NCBI GenBank assembly: GCA_950295325.1
Contig: OX485807.1
Location: 17,449,001 to 17,513,000, forward strand
DNA: 64,000 nt
Source: Polytrichum commune
Taxonomy: Eukaryota > Streptophyta > Polytrichopsida > Polytrichales > Polytrichaceae
Direction of reading: 5' to 3'
Shown piece after piece: positions 33,812 to 47,227 of the stretch (position 1 is its first letter; every line of letters starts with the position of its first letter). The notes beneath the pieces were generated by a model. The model did not search any database. It saw only the letters and a program-made list of their open reading frames with translations, and was not told the origin of the DNA. Both the position numbers and the translations under genes were made by a program.

Positions 33812-36262
33812 TAATGTTTCACCATATATTTGCTAATGCAACATAAGTTCTCGATGTGTGAATCTAATGAACTAAAGTTGGAGAGCATGAAAATGAAGCA
33901 ATAACACCCTCCTATCTTAGATATGTGGACACCTATATTTAAATGATATGTGACAATGCTTGTAGTTAATAATGGACACCAAATAGACACATTTGAAGAA
34001 GACATTGAACCGTGTGCTCAAAATGTAGAAACCCATTCTATGTTCATTAAGTTACATGATCGGGAGGGCATGTACTTGTTTAACTTCTAAATGTCCGTGC
34101 CCATTCTTGATGAAAAATTGGTCCAAATGTGATACTTATGCATTTTTTATGCATCATTGGTGGCAATCTAAGGGTAACACTTGCATTTCAACCTTACGGA
34201 TGTGTTGGGGCATAGTGTTGTTGGCCCCTATCACAGAATGAATGAAGCCGTACATCCCATGACATTAGGGAAATCATAACAATAGAATTTAGGGTGGTCA
34301 TTTGGAAGACGTTGCATGATTTTTTCTCAATGGGATTAGAGTGATGAACGATGGACGATATTACTCAATCTCTCCTAAAGTATTCAAGCATTGCACAGAG
34401 GATCGAGATTAAACAAACCCATGTTCGTTCCACTTCCAAAACTAGCATCATGAATTTTGAATGGAGCTTGCAATGCACAACAATTCATGACATTATTCAG
34501 TTGCTATCGATCATTTCATTGTACTAGTATTAGTACAATACTTCACCCAAGTTTCTCAACCTGGATCCTAAAATGCAAAGCTATGGTGACATAATAAACA
34601 TAGTATAATTGTGAATAGAATCTCGGTTATTCATGGCCCCACCCATCGCACAAAGTTAACTAGATAATGTTATGTTGGGGAGAGCCTTCAACAATTATTT
34701 ATGACCACGAATGTAAGAGTGTGGCACGATACATGTGATACCCATGAAACTAGTAAGACAATGAACTTCATTGGAGTTGTTTGCCTATGGAAAGCCCAAC
34801 TAAAACCGCACATGGTGCAAGATTGGAAGATTCAATTAGGAGACGGAGAAGGCGTGACAATCGATCACACGGTGTTATTTTGTTGCACCGTTCCGGCCAC
34901 TCCCTAATGCCCTCTCCCCACCCGACTTTAGCTAAGCCTAAAAAAGGGTTCTAAAAACAAGGCCTTCACACCATCGACGTTATCTAGTGCCGATGCCTAG
35001 TTGGCAAATGATGTGGCATGGTTTAAAAGTGGAGGTTCTAAGCCTCAAGCACCGACCCTCCCATCATTTCCTAAACATGAGGTAAGAATGTAGGACCTTT
35101 AAAAGTGTCGCCTCCCGCTCTTGTGATTGGTTGCTTTTAGTTTAGCTATGAGGGCACAACGAGCTCCATTAACAAAAACCGGTGGTACGATAGGTGAGTA
35201 GTAAGGCATTTGGGGATGGGACAAAAACTACCCAACATGTCATTGCTTGGTAGAGAAAACAATGAACACGTGTGAAAGCTACTTAACTAAAACCTACTGC
35301 AAAATCTCCAAAGCAAGTTCTTGTAGGTGCGTTGGGATAGCAGGATGCCTCCGCTATAACCAAGGGAACTTTACCCAAGTTTCAGGAAAAACTTTGGTTA
35401 TTTGGTAAAGTAAGGTGGGAATTAGGGGGCATAAGAAAGGTTATCATGGCCTTTTATCCTCTTAAAGAGCGCTCCGAATCCACATGGTCTCCTCCATAGC
35501 CTTTTGGAAAATAATGTGCACGGAGTAGGCCCTTCTTTGCTCCCACGTTAGTATCCCTTGGGGAGTGTGCCCGATTCTACTAACTCTAGACACGTGTGGG
35601 CACGTCCTTGGCCAACTGCCCGACGCGGGCAACCGACGAAGGAGCCCGGACAACACTTAAAGATCTAGAGCCCACAAAGTGAAGTCCTCACAATGATATT
35701 TCAACAACTTTCAACTTTTTCAATGAATCGTTTCAATCAATGGTCTACAATCACATCCAAATTTCTCTTTCATTGTGAGGTCGAAAATGACATTCTTCGT
35801 GATCCCCCAAACTTTGATGGCATCCCAAATCTTGTTTATCCTCATAACGTATGTTTTTATATATTTCAAGAATGCTAAAAAAAAACAGGTTCATTGACAT
35901 TCGGGGGTGTTTAATTATTGGTTTTTAAATTTTTTTTGACAATCTTCGCTTTTACCTCTTATAAATTTTGTAATTCAGTCTTGATATTGTAATTTGAAGT
36001 GACAACTTTATGATCCACAATTGCTATACATATAAGCCAATTCCCAATCCAATCAAATGACCAAATTGAATACGGAGTTGGAAGTATCTACAACAAGGGC
36101 CACACATCTTGAACATTTGGATTTGAGGCATGTGTCCATTGAAGGTATGCCATTCTATTTGACATGGGCGAACGTTAAATCTCCCCCTACAAACTTTTAA
36201 GGGGAGGGGTCTAGGCTGGGAAAAGCCCGAGGCCTGTGACCCACAACCCCGGGCAATTCATG

Positions 36263-36296
<34 letters not shown>

Positions 36297-36620
36297 AAAA
36301 AAAAAAAAACCAAAAAAAGTTGCCCGTCTTGCCCGACTTTAAAAAAAAATTGCCCCTTGCCCATGTATTCTTGAAGGTCACTTGTCCACATTCACATGTT
36401 TGTAGCCATGAAGAAACGTGTCCACATTGCCATGTGTTCGGACCCAATTAATCCCATATTCATATTGAATGTGAACACGGTACAAAGGAGCCATGATGCC
36501 CTTCTAATGCCACTAAAAATGGATCATGGTCCTAAGTAATGTTACGTTTCAATATTCAAGTAGGGAAAGTAATATCATCACTACTACTTAAATTTTGATG
36601 AGGGACCAACAAACGGCTAA
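33812..36620. other. Gene-free stretch with a (CAA)n-poly(A) tract
   Basis: No gene seen. 33830-34060 resembles family A in part. 34701-34907 has a short ORF of unknown kind. 35460-35660 is mildly GC-rich. A CAA repeat of about 11 units runs from 36264 to 36296 and passes directly into a poly(A) run to about 36310; such a tail can mark the 3' end of an old retroposon, but no body was identified upstream. Confidence 0.5.
36264..36310 (+). repeat. (CAA)n microsatellite joined to poly(A)
   Basis: About 11 CAA units, then 14 or more As. Confidence 0.9.
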
Positions 36621-36628
36621 TGAATATA

Positions 36629-37090
36629 CTGTAGTTCTCTAGCAGCTTGGGCACCTTTCTGCTTAATAATTAATTAAAATACAAAAGTAAGTTAGGCAAC
36701 CTATAAAAAAATATTCTAAAATTGGGCAGATTAAAAAAGGAAATCTAAAATAAGTAAGACGTTCATCCAAGTCATTTTTATAATTCATGAACGGTTTTCC
36801 TAGTTTCATCTATGGTGGCTACGATTAACCTAAACATTTCCCTTAACCAACATTCCTTCCCCTAGAGTTTGTCTTTAACTTGTATGTTAGGGTTTGGTTT
36901 GGCAACATATTTTGCTTTGTGTGAGAGCTATACGGAGTGGTCCTTGTGAGAGACTATGTTGTTATGATGTTTGTGATTTTAGGCACTCTTTGAACGTTTT
37001 TTTTTGGGACACTCAATGAAATTAATTTCCCATAAATTTAGGCACCTTTAAAATTAATTATTTTTTGCCCGAGCTGCTAGAGAGCTACGG
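36629..37090. mobile_element. TA-flanked DNA element, 462 bp
   Basis: Ends CTGTAGTTCTCTAGCAGCTT (left) and, on the reverse complement of the right end, CCGTAGCTCTCTAGCAGCTC. Both then run into GGGCA. Flanked by TA on both sides (36627-36628, 37091-37092). The interior is AT-rich and noncoding. Same family as the longer element at 37196-38138. Confidence 0.75.
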
Positions 37091-37195
37091 TAGTGCTATC
37101 AAATGACATATGAAGAGGTAGTTGGTGATTTGGTTTTATGTTCCATGAACTAATGGTGTGTTTACTAGGTTCCAATACCAAAGAAACCCAGAGTA

Positions 37196-38138
37196 CCGTA
37201 GTTTACTAGCAGGTTAGGCAACTTGCTGCCTAATATTTGATTAAAGTTCAAAAAGTAGGTTCGGCACCTAAAAATAGTATATTCATATTTTCGGCAATTT
37301 TCTCTTTCAAAATTTAAAAATTCGGCTTAAATTCATTTTTAATTTTCTATTTCAACTTATATCTTGTACATCTCTCTTGCGTTGAATGACAAGTAAGATG
37401 TGAGTGAAGAGTTGAGAATGCTCTGTGCTTTATGCAAGTAGAGTGGAGTTGTGTTCAACAATGCATATGGGATATGTAAACTTTGAGGTGAAGCACCTAG
37501 TTAGACGTCATTTTTATAACACGCATAACTTTTGCATAGAGTCTTCAAATGACATAAAATTTGTTGGAGGTGAAAGATTACTTGATTTCTAAACTTTTCT
37601 TAGACCAACAAAATTCCAAAAAAGTTGATCTTCTATGCACAAATGAGCTCCAAAAAACTGTTATGAACGCATTTTAATTTTTTGATCTTTACACGGCTGC
37701 AATGTTTTGTCCATATCTTTTGCATAAAGACTTATTTTGACACAAAACTTGTTGGAGGTGGAAGAAGGATTGATTTCTCAACTTTTGTTAGTTGGACAAA
37801 ATTCTATAAAACTTCATCGTCTATGCTCAATTGGACTCCAAAAATTTGTGTACAACACATTTGAAAAGCCTCGCCTAGAGTCTTGCTACTTCTTAACCCA
37901 TATTCTTTGTGGACTAATGTACGTGAGCTTGATTACAAAAGGAGCACCTTCTCTCCTTCAAAATTCACATATGCTTCCATTGTAAGTAAAACTCTAGTGA
38001 GAAGTAAAAATTTCTTACTTTTAGGCAATTTTGAAAAATAATTAATTTTATATTTGGCAAAAAATGCCAATAATATTCCAAAATTTTAGGCATCTATTTT
38101 TAGAATTATTTTGTGCCGAACCTGCTATTAAACTGCAG
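37196..38138. mobile_element. TA-flanked DNA element, 943 bp, same family
   Basis: Ends CCGTAGTTTACTAGCAGGTT and, on the reverse complement of the right end, CTGCAGTTTAATAGCAGGTT, flanked by TA (37194-37195 and 38139-38140). Inside, a segment of about 170 bp is duplicated (about 37500-37640 and 37670-37850; shared words CTTTTGCATA, TTGTTGGAGGTG, GATTTCT.AACTTTT). No transposase frame is visible. Lies 105 bp from its shorter relative. Confidence 0.75.
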
Positions 38139-38449
38139 TAGTTGAGAGAAATTTTTGGGACCCAAGGAGTAAAAGCTAGGGGCATGGTGCAAGGTATGGA
38201 ACACCCTTTTGTGACATCACTTTCCCTCCAAATCACGTCAGTCCCCACTCATAAAATTTCCTCCTAATTTGAAAAATCAATGTTCAAGTTTAGGTTCCAA
38301 TCTCAATTCCAAGGGGTGTTTTAAACCCCGAGTTTCTAGGACTTACATTCAAATGTGCACCCACTTTAAGTCATGGTAAGGTAAGTGGGGTTTAGTATGG
38401 TTACTCGTTTTAACCAGTCACCTATATTTAAATGGTGTATGCACAAAGT

Positions 38450-38730
38450 GTAGATCTAAGAAAGAAACACCCAAAAGATTATTTGTTAAGAAAATAGCGG
38501 ACAATGTGCTTAGATTTTGTTAACCATTCTAAGCTCGATAGTCAACATAATTGGGGGGGAGGTCTATATGACCATTTAGAGGACATAAGAATCTTCACTT
38601 TGGCAAGAAATAAGATATTAATACAAGCCCCAAAAATCATGAGGAAGATGGTTATGGGTACGATTTGGATATGTTAATCATATCACAACAATTGTGCGTT
38701 TCATAATCTACAAGAAGTGGGTGCATCAGG
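38450..38730 (+). repeat. Dispersed repeat family A copy with internal G run
   Basis: Shares GTGCTTAGATT..GTTAACCATTCTA, GATAGTCAACATAATT, a run of 8 Gs, GACCATTTA, CTTCACTTTGGC and ATCATGAGGAAGATGGTTATG with 45690-45930 and 62900-63150. Confidence 0.65.
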
Positions 38731-38750
38731 CTGAAAGAATCCATCTTCGG

Positions 38751-39220
38751 GCCACTTCACACACGAGCCGAGAGCCGTGACCATGAAATTGTGAGAGCCT
38801 AAAAGAAAGTGTCCAAAGGCCGTCCCTAGACACCCCCAAAATCATGTAGTCTATTGTTAAGTCATATGTGACTGGGCCCTCAACCAAATGCTATCTCAAT
38901 GAACGTGCATGCTCTCACACACGATAAAATAGAATGAACCAACGGTTGTGAGCGCTCAGAGTGCCATGGTCTCCCAATGGTTTTGTGTTAGGCCTACCTC
39001 CAAGAGGTGGTTTTTGAAAAGAGTCCAAGTGACCATGAAACATGATCCATTCAATGCCATGTAAGAATCCACGTAGACTTTACATCCATCTTGCATTCGC
39101 ATACTCCGTTGGTCCCTCAAGCGTAGTGTGAAGCGAACTTAGACCGGCTCCACCTTTCCCACCGATGAGAGTGCTTGAAGTGTAATGGTCACGGGCCCTC
39201 AGTCTCGTGTGTGAAGTGGC
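38751..39220. mobile_element. TIR element, 470 bp
   Basis: Inverted ends GCCACTTCACACACGAG (38751-38767) and its exact reverse complement at 39204-39220, followed inward by GCCGTGACCAT-type sequence on both sides; about 35 bp of terminal repeat. No clear target duplication. Related by its ends to 11517-11993 and 52267-52672. Confidence 0.7.
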
Positions 39221-42200
39221 TTTTAAATCTCTTCTCCTCGGACCCAATACCGTTTGAATGGTTTATTAGTTGCATGAATCCACAATGCATCCTTGACAAG
39301 CTTAAATTGGTGCGAGCAAATCTCGCTTTGTGGGGAGCCGAGCTTCAGAGTAACTTATGGTAGAGCGATAGAGGCTCGCATGCATCACTTTTGCAAGTGC
39401 TTTTCATGCCACGTGAAGGATACATGACACCTTAATGTATACTAAATTTGTTGTCGGCTATTAACTCATGCCGACCATGTCATTCCTAAGAAGCGGGGTC
39501 TTGTTCTCTTTTCTAATACTAGGTACGTTCTCGTGTCTTACAATGTTGAGTTATGTCAATTGTCGTTATCTCTATGCTTCAATAGGATTCAGCCGCGTGC
39601 ATTGAAATGAAAGCAAACAATCATAATCCAATTTCGCATTGAAAGCTCTACAATGTCATGGATTTTAGTGCTTTATTTACGAATCTCTTTGTCCGCATGT
39701 TGGGCCCACAAGATAAGCTCAACATGTTGTATAATGGTACGACTAGTCTTCCCATTACTAATCCTTATATAATAAAAATTCCGAACATTAAAGTGAACCA
39801 TGAAGTTTGGGCACCTACAAGGGGGCATCCTTGGTGAAAACCCTAGTTACAATGCAACCATAAAGTGTCAGTGAGTGGAATCGCCATGTTTAGAGCAGGC
39901 AAAGTTGTACGTACATATGTGGCGTGCCCACCAACATTGACGCCAACGTCATGTTTTTGTTGGCAATGCAAGCAACCAAGTCTGACTCCAAGTGTTGATC
40001 CCCAATGAACAAGAAGGAGAATGCATAAGTGGGAAAGAATGTGAACAGCTTGAAGAAGGGGAGGAGAATATCTTGGGATGGGAATAGTCGCAATTATAGT
40101 TCCTCCCTAATTGAAATTTCTACCAGATTGGGGAGTAGTTTGGCACTGCAAGAAGTTGAAACTTAGGAGGATGGCACCATTTTGGTCTCCATTATCTTAC
40201 ATGTATGTTGCAATGTTTGACCGATGTTTAGTGTTAGATCCTTCACTAAACCCCGTGTTTCTCTAAAATGAAATGCTACATTTCGAGATTCGTCCTAAAA
40301 GCTTATGTTGTTTGTAATACTCTATGGTCGATACTAAAAAATTCCACATGATATGGAGTATGCATGTTTTATATTTGAGTAGAATCATAAGTGACCAAAC
40401 TAAAAGGTATCCTTCCAACTAATCAATTATGAAATTATATGAGAGGTCAATCAAAATTTTACACCTTCTATGTGAGATTGGAGTGACATTGCAACGTGGG
40501 TTACATGGCTCTGTAGGAACGATGAAGGTCATTTGATAATATGAGTTTTTGTCAATTGCTAAACCATAGACTAGGGTTTGGCAACAACTTCATGACAATG
40601 GTCGCATTCAGAACTCTTTTGCTCTTGGATGAGTGATCGGATACGAGATGAAACGACACTTGAAAGAAGAAGAAACCTAAGGGACCTAATACACATGTAT
40701 GTTATTTGGTATGTTTTGCATGGTATTCGCCTTCTACCAATTACATTTACACAACAAAACTTATGTTGCATTAGCAAAAATTATATGATGAAGCATGTGC
40801 AAAATCAACTTGAGAAACCGGACCTCCCCTTACTTAGTTATGATGTTGACGAAAGTGCACGTTTGTCGATTCCTTAACTGAACACATAGGCCCTCCCAAT
40901 TACATTATTGTCTTCACTATTGTATAATATTATACATGATACATTTTGGAGACGCAGTCCAATCACTTTTAAACAAGTGTATGTACGATGTTCGTTCTTG
41001 GATCCTCACCTAACCACACCCCCAATCGAACATAAGGGGTCCCACTAAGGAACGTAACCAAAATAACACCCACCTACCTACCCTTGTGGTTGGAAATTTA
41101 TTAACATACCTTTGCAAACATATCACCTGAACTTTGGCACAAATAATATGCACGGGAACCATTATTCATCCTCAATAATTCATTCCTAGATTCCATTAAT
41201 CCACATGCATGGGCCCCACGTCCACTTTCCCCGGCCAGATTTGACAAGATCCACTAATAAGATTCATCCCGGCTGTTGGTTCAGTTAACCAAACTGGTTA
41301 GTTACTGTAGCCCCTGGTTAGGCCCACCGAGCCCGCTATGGTCCGCCGTCCCTCGGCTTGGCAAGGAGCCAACCCGACTACACCTAACCTTAACCCCTGG
41401 TATACCCCACCACATCTACCATCTTGATACCCTGAAATCTACGCCCCAGGTACATTTGTCTTCCGCTCCTTGTGGGAGATCTACTGTTTGTCGGCTTGAT
41501 TCCACCCTTTCAAGTGAGATCAGCATATGCTTCGGATACTAGATTCCTTGGCGTCTAACGAGTTACATCCATATTCCTATTGACTTTATATCTACCTACT
41601 ACCACTAAACCTCCTATATTTATAATGTTTATATTGTTTAAAATTAAACATAACTTATTTAATCATACACCTTTTGGTCAACTTGTTGATGTGTAAGGCA
41701 TATGACGGCATGGGTCGGGGTTTGTTGCGTCTTGGATGATGAGTCTTTATGTAGTTAAAAAAACGAGTCCTCTAGAAGTTGCCAACTTGGGGCATGTTAT
41801 ATACACCAATGGCCCTTAAATGACCATAGTACCTTGCTTTGTGGACAAGACCATAAAGAAGTCCATGGACTGAAGCCCAAAGTCTTTTGAAGGGCACAAA
41901 CACTTAGTGTAAACCCTAAATTCCCGCTGCAAATTTTGTGAGGCCTGCTTGTAAGAGCCATCCTACCAAAATTCCCTACAATTTCGGGCAACCTTGTTTA
42001 TTCTTGCCGTGTGGGATTCCATGTAGGATTTCCATCCATTGAAAAGATGTTATGGCCCCCTATGACACTCTCAACCAATGAGAATTCAAGGATTACATTT
42101 GCCCTTGGCGAGGGTCCCGTTTTTGTTACTAATCCAAGGTGTTTGATGCCATTTTTTGAAAGTAGGAAGAGATTGAAATCATACTTGGTGATGTAGAATA

Positions 42201-43599
42201 GGTTGTTGCCTTTTCACCTTCCAAATGGATGACTTTACCTAGACACCACGAAGTTATGGCCATGTGATAACCACACGATGTACGTATTGTGTACTAGGGT
42301 CGAGGACAACTTGTTTAACATTGATATTTTATTCAGTTTTTCTACTAGTAAGGATCAAAATATTATGGGTTTTATTGCGGAAAGAACTTATCATAGTTTT
42401 ACATTGGCAAGCCGATTGAAATGCAAGAATGATGCATTTTCAAGTAAGGGACCAAACCATAGTCGACGCGCATATGTTACACATAGGCATTCGTATATCG
42501 CATAAGCATTGAAATTTGATGAGGGGGAGTTTAGTGCTCTTGACTTAGAAACTAAGACTAAACTTCGGTTTTAGGACACATTAGTGAGTTGCATAAACAT
42601 GGTGATGTGAAAATGAGATTGTTATTTTCTTAACACAATGTTTCTACATTGATATATCTACGATGAGACATTGATTCAATTCATTCTATTTCAACATTTC
42701 AAAATTTGAAGGTATAAAGTTCAACAAATCCAATCATACAACATCCAACAACATATGATTCGACCGATGACCACATTGTGGTTTACATGTTCACCGAGAA
42801 AGCAAACACAATCTCTTGTATGTTGACCAACAACCACTAACCATGGAAGTGATTGTCGAATGAAATGTTGAGAGATGGCCTCCAAAGCCTCTAATGTCTA
42901 TGGGTGGAATGGCCGACACATGAGAGATTGCCGTGAGTACGATTATGATATCATAGTTACTACTAGATTTGACAAGCTCGTGACAACAACACTTGGTTAT
43001 GACCCGTTTCCCTAAGCAACTTAGAATTTTTGAAAGGGTAAAAACGAGAACCTAGGGTTGGTTCGTAACACACGTGCACCTAATAAACACTCGTAAAATC
43101 CATAGTGAATTTTTTTTCTTTTTCTTTTCTTGTTGGAAACACATGAGGCGCTCGACCAACTGACTAGTTCTTTTTGTCAAGAGGTGAGACGATTTCACGG
43201 CCGGAACCAAACCTCCAACCACTTCGTTTGGTTTGGGTACCTTTCCAATATCATCCAGTAGTTTAGGGACATCTCGGATCAGTGAGAAACATGTTTTGTA
43301 ATAGATACATCCTTTAGCCTTGAATGGCATGGTATAGTAGAGTGTAGTAGATTATGCCCTTTCCAATACATCTTTGTGCAGGTCATTATTGGTAACTCAG
43401 TTAAGAATGAATGTTTTGTAATTCATGCCACAATCTTTTGTACACGTGCATTCTTAAAATAATCATATTATGGTGATTCTCCAACATGCTCTTATGCCAT
43501 GGATTAGCCAGGTCTTGCCTAATATCAAGGTTCACCCTCTTGAACTCATCTCGTAATAACCAATGTTTTGGTATGGGATAGTTTAAAAAATATTAAAAA
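39221..43599. other. Gene-free stretch
   Basis: No gene seen in 4.4 kb. 40690-41060 is copy 2 of family B. 41270-41545 is GC-richer and begins with a short palindrome (GTTCAGTTAACCAAAC); not identified. 42600-42700 shows weak family A words. Short ORFs carry no known motif. Confidence 0.5.
40690..41060 (+). repeat. Dispersed repeat family B, copy 2
   Basis: Counterpart of 24930-25300, sharing the blocks listed there. Confidence 0.55.
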
Positions 43600-43920
43600 A
43601 ATACACGTCATTTGGGTCTCTATGATGAGGATTTCAGTTTTGTTGATACCAATACAATATGGGTATTTGATGTCATTCTTATTTTGCAAATCTATTTGAG
43701 TCTAAATACCATACAAGAACCTTCCTACTAGGAAAAACCACCCTAGTACCAATATGATTGAAAATGATATCGACCCGAATAATAACCCAGGGGGCATACA
43801 AAGATTCTCTCACCTTGCCCATACCCATCAAATATCAAAATACGACTAATATTACAATCTTGATACCCACAAAGAGGTTCCTTAACATCGATATTGATGT
43901 CAAGTATTAATACCATGCAT
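43600..43920 (+). repeat. Repeat family C, uninterrupted copy
   Basis: An AT-rich repeat with words ATGATGAGGATTTCA, TAAATACCATACAAGA, CCTTCCTACTAGG, GGCATACAAAGATT and CATCAAATATCAA. The same order of words is found at 48595-48704 and 49456-49650, where it is interrupted by the hAT element. This copy therefore represents the empty insertion site. No coding sequence. Confidence 0.75.
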
Positions 43921-44254
43921 TTACCTGAAAACTATACTAACATTGATATCAACCCTACCTACTACAATGACCAACTAAACCGTGATCGTTATAAGGTAAA
44001 CGTGCTCTCATTCACATTGGTGCACAAACACCGAAGTTTTTCTCTTCTTTCCTTTTCTTGGTCAAGTGAGAGATGGGCATTACAATGGTTATCATGTCGC
44101 CTTGGAGGCTTGGAGAAGTGACTCATCGTCCCTATCACTTTGCAACAATAGGGTTTGATTTTTAGAGGGAAGCAATTCGATTTAGGTCGTATCGTGTGTC
44201 CACTACATCTAACTTATCACCACTCCGAATGGATAATGCACCACAGGCTTGCCC

Positions 44255-45770
44255 CTAACCAACTATCCAAAAGTGGCAAAAGAATGCATGCTTGGGTTTA
44301 GGATAAGATGCGGAAATGATACCCTTGGTGTGGTGCTCCGGGAATAAATGGGGAATGACCAAACTTCGTAGGGGAGGATAATACAATCCTTAGATTCAAC
44401 ATCGTTGGCAATACATGAACTTTGGGCTTGGGCTTTGGTGGTGGCTAGGGTAGACGTGCCTAATTCAGTTACTCATCTTAATTGGACACATGCATTTGAG
44501 TGGTCTGTGGTTTGGTGTGCCTCCAAGAACGTATACCATGTTGAAAAAGAGATTGGATTGAGATGCTCATAACATGCTAACCATTCTAGGTTTGATAGTC
44601 GACATAAATGGGGGGGGGGGAGGTCTTGCCCTAACCAACGATCCAAAAGTGGCAAAAGAAAAAATGCTTGGGTTTGGAATAAGATACGGAAACGATACCC
44701 TTGGTGTGGTGCTCCGGGAATAAATGGGGAATGACCAAACTTCGTGGGGGAGGATAATACAATCCTTAGATTCAACATCGTTGGCAATACATGAACTTTG
44801 GGCTTGGGCTTTGGTGGTGGCTAGGGTAGACGTGCCTAATTCGGTTACTCATCTTAATTGGACACATGCATTTGAGTGGTCTGTGGTTTGGTGTGCCTCC
44901 AAGAACGTATACCATGTTGAAAAAGAGATTGGATTGAGATGCTCAGAACATGTTAACCATTCTAGGTTTGACAGTCGACATAAATGGGGGGGGGGGCAGG
45001 TCTTGCCCTAACCAACGATCCAAAAGTGGCAAAAGAATGCATGCTTGGGTTTAGGATAAGATACGGAAACGATACCCTTGGTGTGGTGCTCCGGGAATAA
45101 ATGGGGAATGACCAAACTTCATGGGGGAGGGTAATACAATCCTTAGATTCGACATCGTTGGCAATACATGAACTTTGGGCTTGGGCTTGGGTTTTGGTGG
45201 TGGCTAGGGTAGACGTGCCTAATTCGGTTACTCGTCTTAATTGGACACATGCATTTGAGTGGTATGTGGTTTGGTGTGCCTTCAAGAACGTATACCATAA
45301 AGATACATGTTGAAAAAGAGATTGGATTGAGATGTTCAGAACATGCTAACCATTCTAGGTTTGATAGTCGACATAAATTGGGGGGGGGGGGGAGTCTTGC
45401 CCTAACCAACGATCCAAAAGTGGCAAAAGAAAGAATGCTTGGGTTTAGGATAAGATGCGGAAACGATACCCTTGGTGTGGTGCTCCGGGAATAAATGGGG
45501 AATGACCAAACTTCGTGGGGGAGGATAATACAATCCTTAGATTCGACATAGTTGGTAATACACAAATTTTGGGCTTGGGCTTTGGTGGTGGCTAGGATAG
45601 ACCTACCTAATTCGGTTAATCATCTTAATCAGACACATGCATTTGAGTGGTCCAAGAACATATACCATAAAGATATATGTTGAATAGAGATTGGATTAAG
45701 ATGCTCAGAACATGCTAACCATTCTAGGTTTGATAGTCAACATAATTTGGGGGAGGGGGGAGGGGAGGGC
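44255..45770 (+). repeat. Tandem array of four units of about 376-394 bp carrying an RNase H-coding fragment
   Basis: The anchor word TAACCAAC(T/G)ATCCAAAAGTGGC starts at about 44256, 44632, 45009 and 45403, giving periods of 376, 377 and 394. The fourth unit is degenerate and runs out near 45770. Each unit encodes pieces of an RVT_3/RNase H-like domain in the plus strand (GNDTLGVVLRE, then a stop, then SLAIHELWAWALVVAR), as found at the C-terminus of plant LINE-type polyproteins. Each also contains a run of 8-13 Gs and the family A words GAGATTGGATTGAGATG and AACCATTCTAGGTTTGA. The units are very similar, so amplification is recent compared with the decay of the frame. Confidence 0.8.
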
Positions 45771-47220
45771 AGTCGCTATGTGATCATTTAACGAGCATGA
45801 GACTCTCCACTTCGATGATGAATTAGATATTGACATGTAAGCTCCACAAAACCATGAGGAAAGTGGTTGTGGCCTTGATTTGGACTTGCTAACCATCTCA
45901 TACTAACATCGTGTTCATGTCCTATGAGAAGCATGCTAGTTGGAAAATGGTAACCATTTCAGATCCACCTACCTTATGTGAACTCACTCATCGTGGATGA
46001 AGGGGTTGTAGTAAAAATAACCACCCTACAAGGTTAAGGGCATGTGCATTCCAACTATGCCCCATTAGAATAATTTGGGGTTCATGATGTTATTTTAAGA
46101 TTTGAATCCTCTAAGCATAGATACTTTCATGTTGTAGAGTAGTTTGGTGCATTTTCACCTACACAATGGACGAATCTATGTAGACACCAAGAATCTTTGG
46201 TCCAAGATTTGTGACAACCATGTAAGTCTAAAATGAAAATCTTGGGTATCTTTATAGTTTAATATTTTTAAACCATTCGATACCATAATTAGCATCAATA
46301 TTCCAAATTTGGTATCTTTGAGAACAAGTGAAGATCGATTTTATCAAAAACCACAAAGAGAGTTTTATTGTTAATTGGATACTTGGACATAGTTGCCATG
46401 AATCACATGTCTTAAAACTCCACTCTATTAATTTGCAACTAGATAATAGATGCCAAAGGGTGTAACCATGGTTGAGCATGGACAATATGCCTACACATAG
46501 CAAACATGGGTTAAGTTTTGTGACACTTATCATGGGCGAGGGTGCACAAACAAAAAGGACACATATAGCATGGGTGTACATCTATTTTCAACTCAACACA
46601 ATTATGTATAACACATGACCCAATTGAACTGAATTAACTCAAAAAACTGAGAGGGCCATGTTCTTAATGCACCCGTGTGGTAGATGTCATGAACTGGAGT
46701 CCAACAAATAATAAGGTGGAGCATGTTAAAAATCAACACCCGCCCCAAAACCAACACCTTGCAATCTTGTAATATGAGTACATACTAACTTTGAGAATGT
46801 TCATCACCTAAAAATTAGACTCCCATGTTGGTTTTGGGTCATTTACCAATGAAGTTTTGAGTTGCTTACAACTTTGCATGTGAAAATCAATCAAGGCATA
46901 CCTCGGTGCATTTGGAATATCAATTCCCCTTGCAATTGCTAACGAGAAGCACCCAAAGCACCTAAAGCACGGATATAAGTACGCATTATACACCTATTAT
47001 TGTGGCTTATCGTTTGAAATTGTGCGTTGCTATAACTTTTTTCAAATCGATAGCACCATTATTTGACACAAACAACATAACAAATAGCATGCATATCAAA
47101 GAACATGATATAACTTACTTGGTAATAAATGATGCTCTTAATAAACCACTATAACCACACTTAACTCCAAATGGTAAACTACATCAATAGGTGTGGTTGG
47201 CGCTATACTAACTCAATGTG
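45771..47220. other. Gene-free stretch
   Basis: 45771-45960 is the tail of family A. The remainder is AT-rich with no feature seen. Confidence 0.5.
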
Positions 47221-47227
47221 GGAGCAC

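Noticed and set aside
34701-34907. 68-codon ORF as a retroelement fragment
   Set aside because: No motif strong enough to assign a family.
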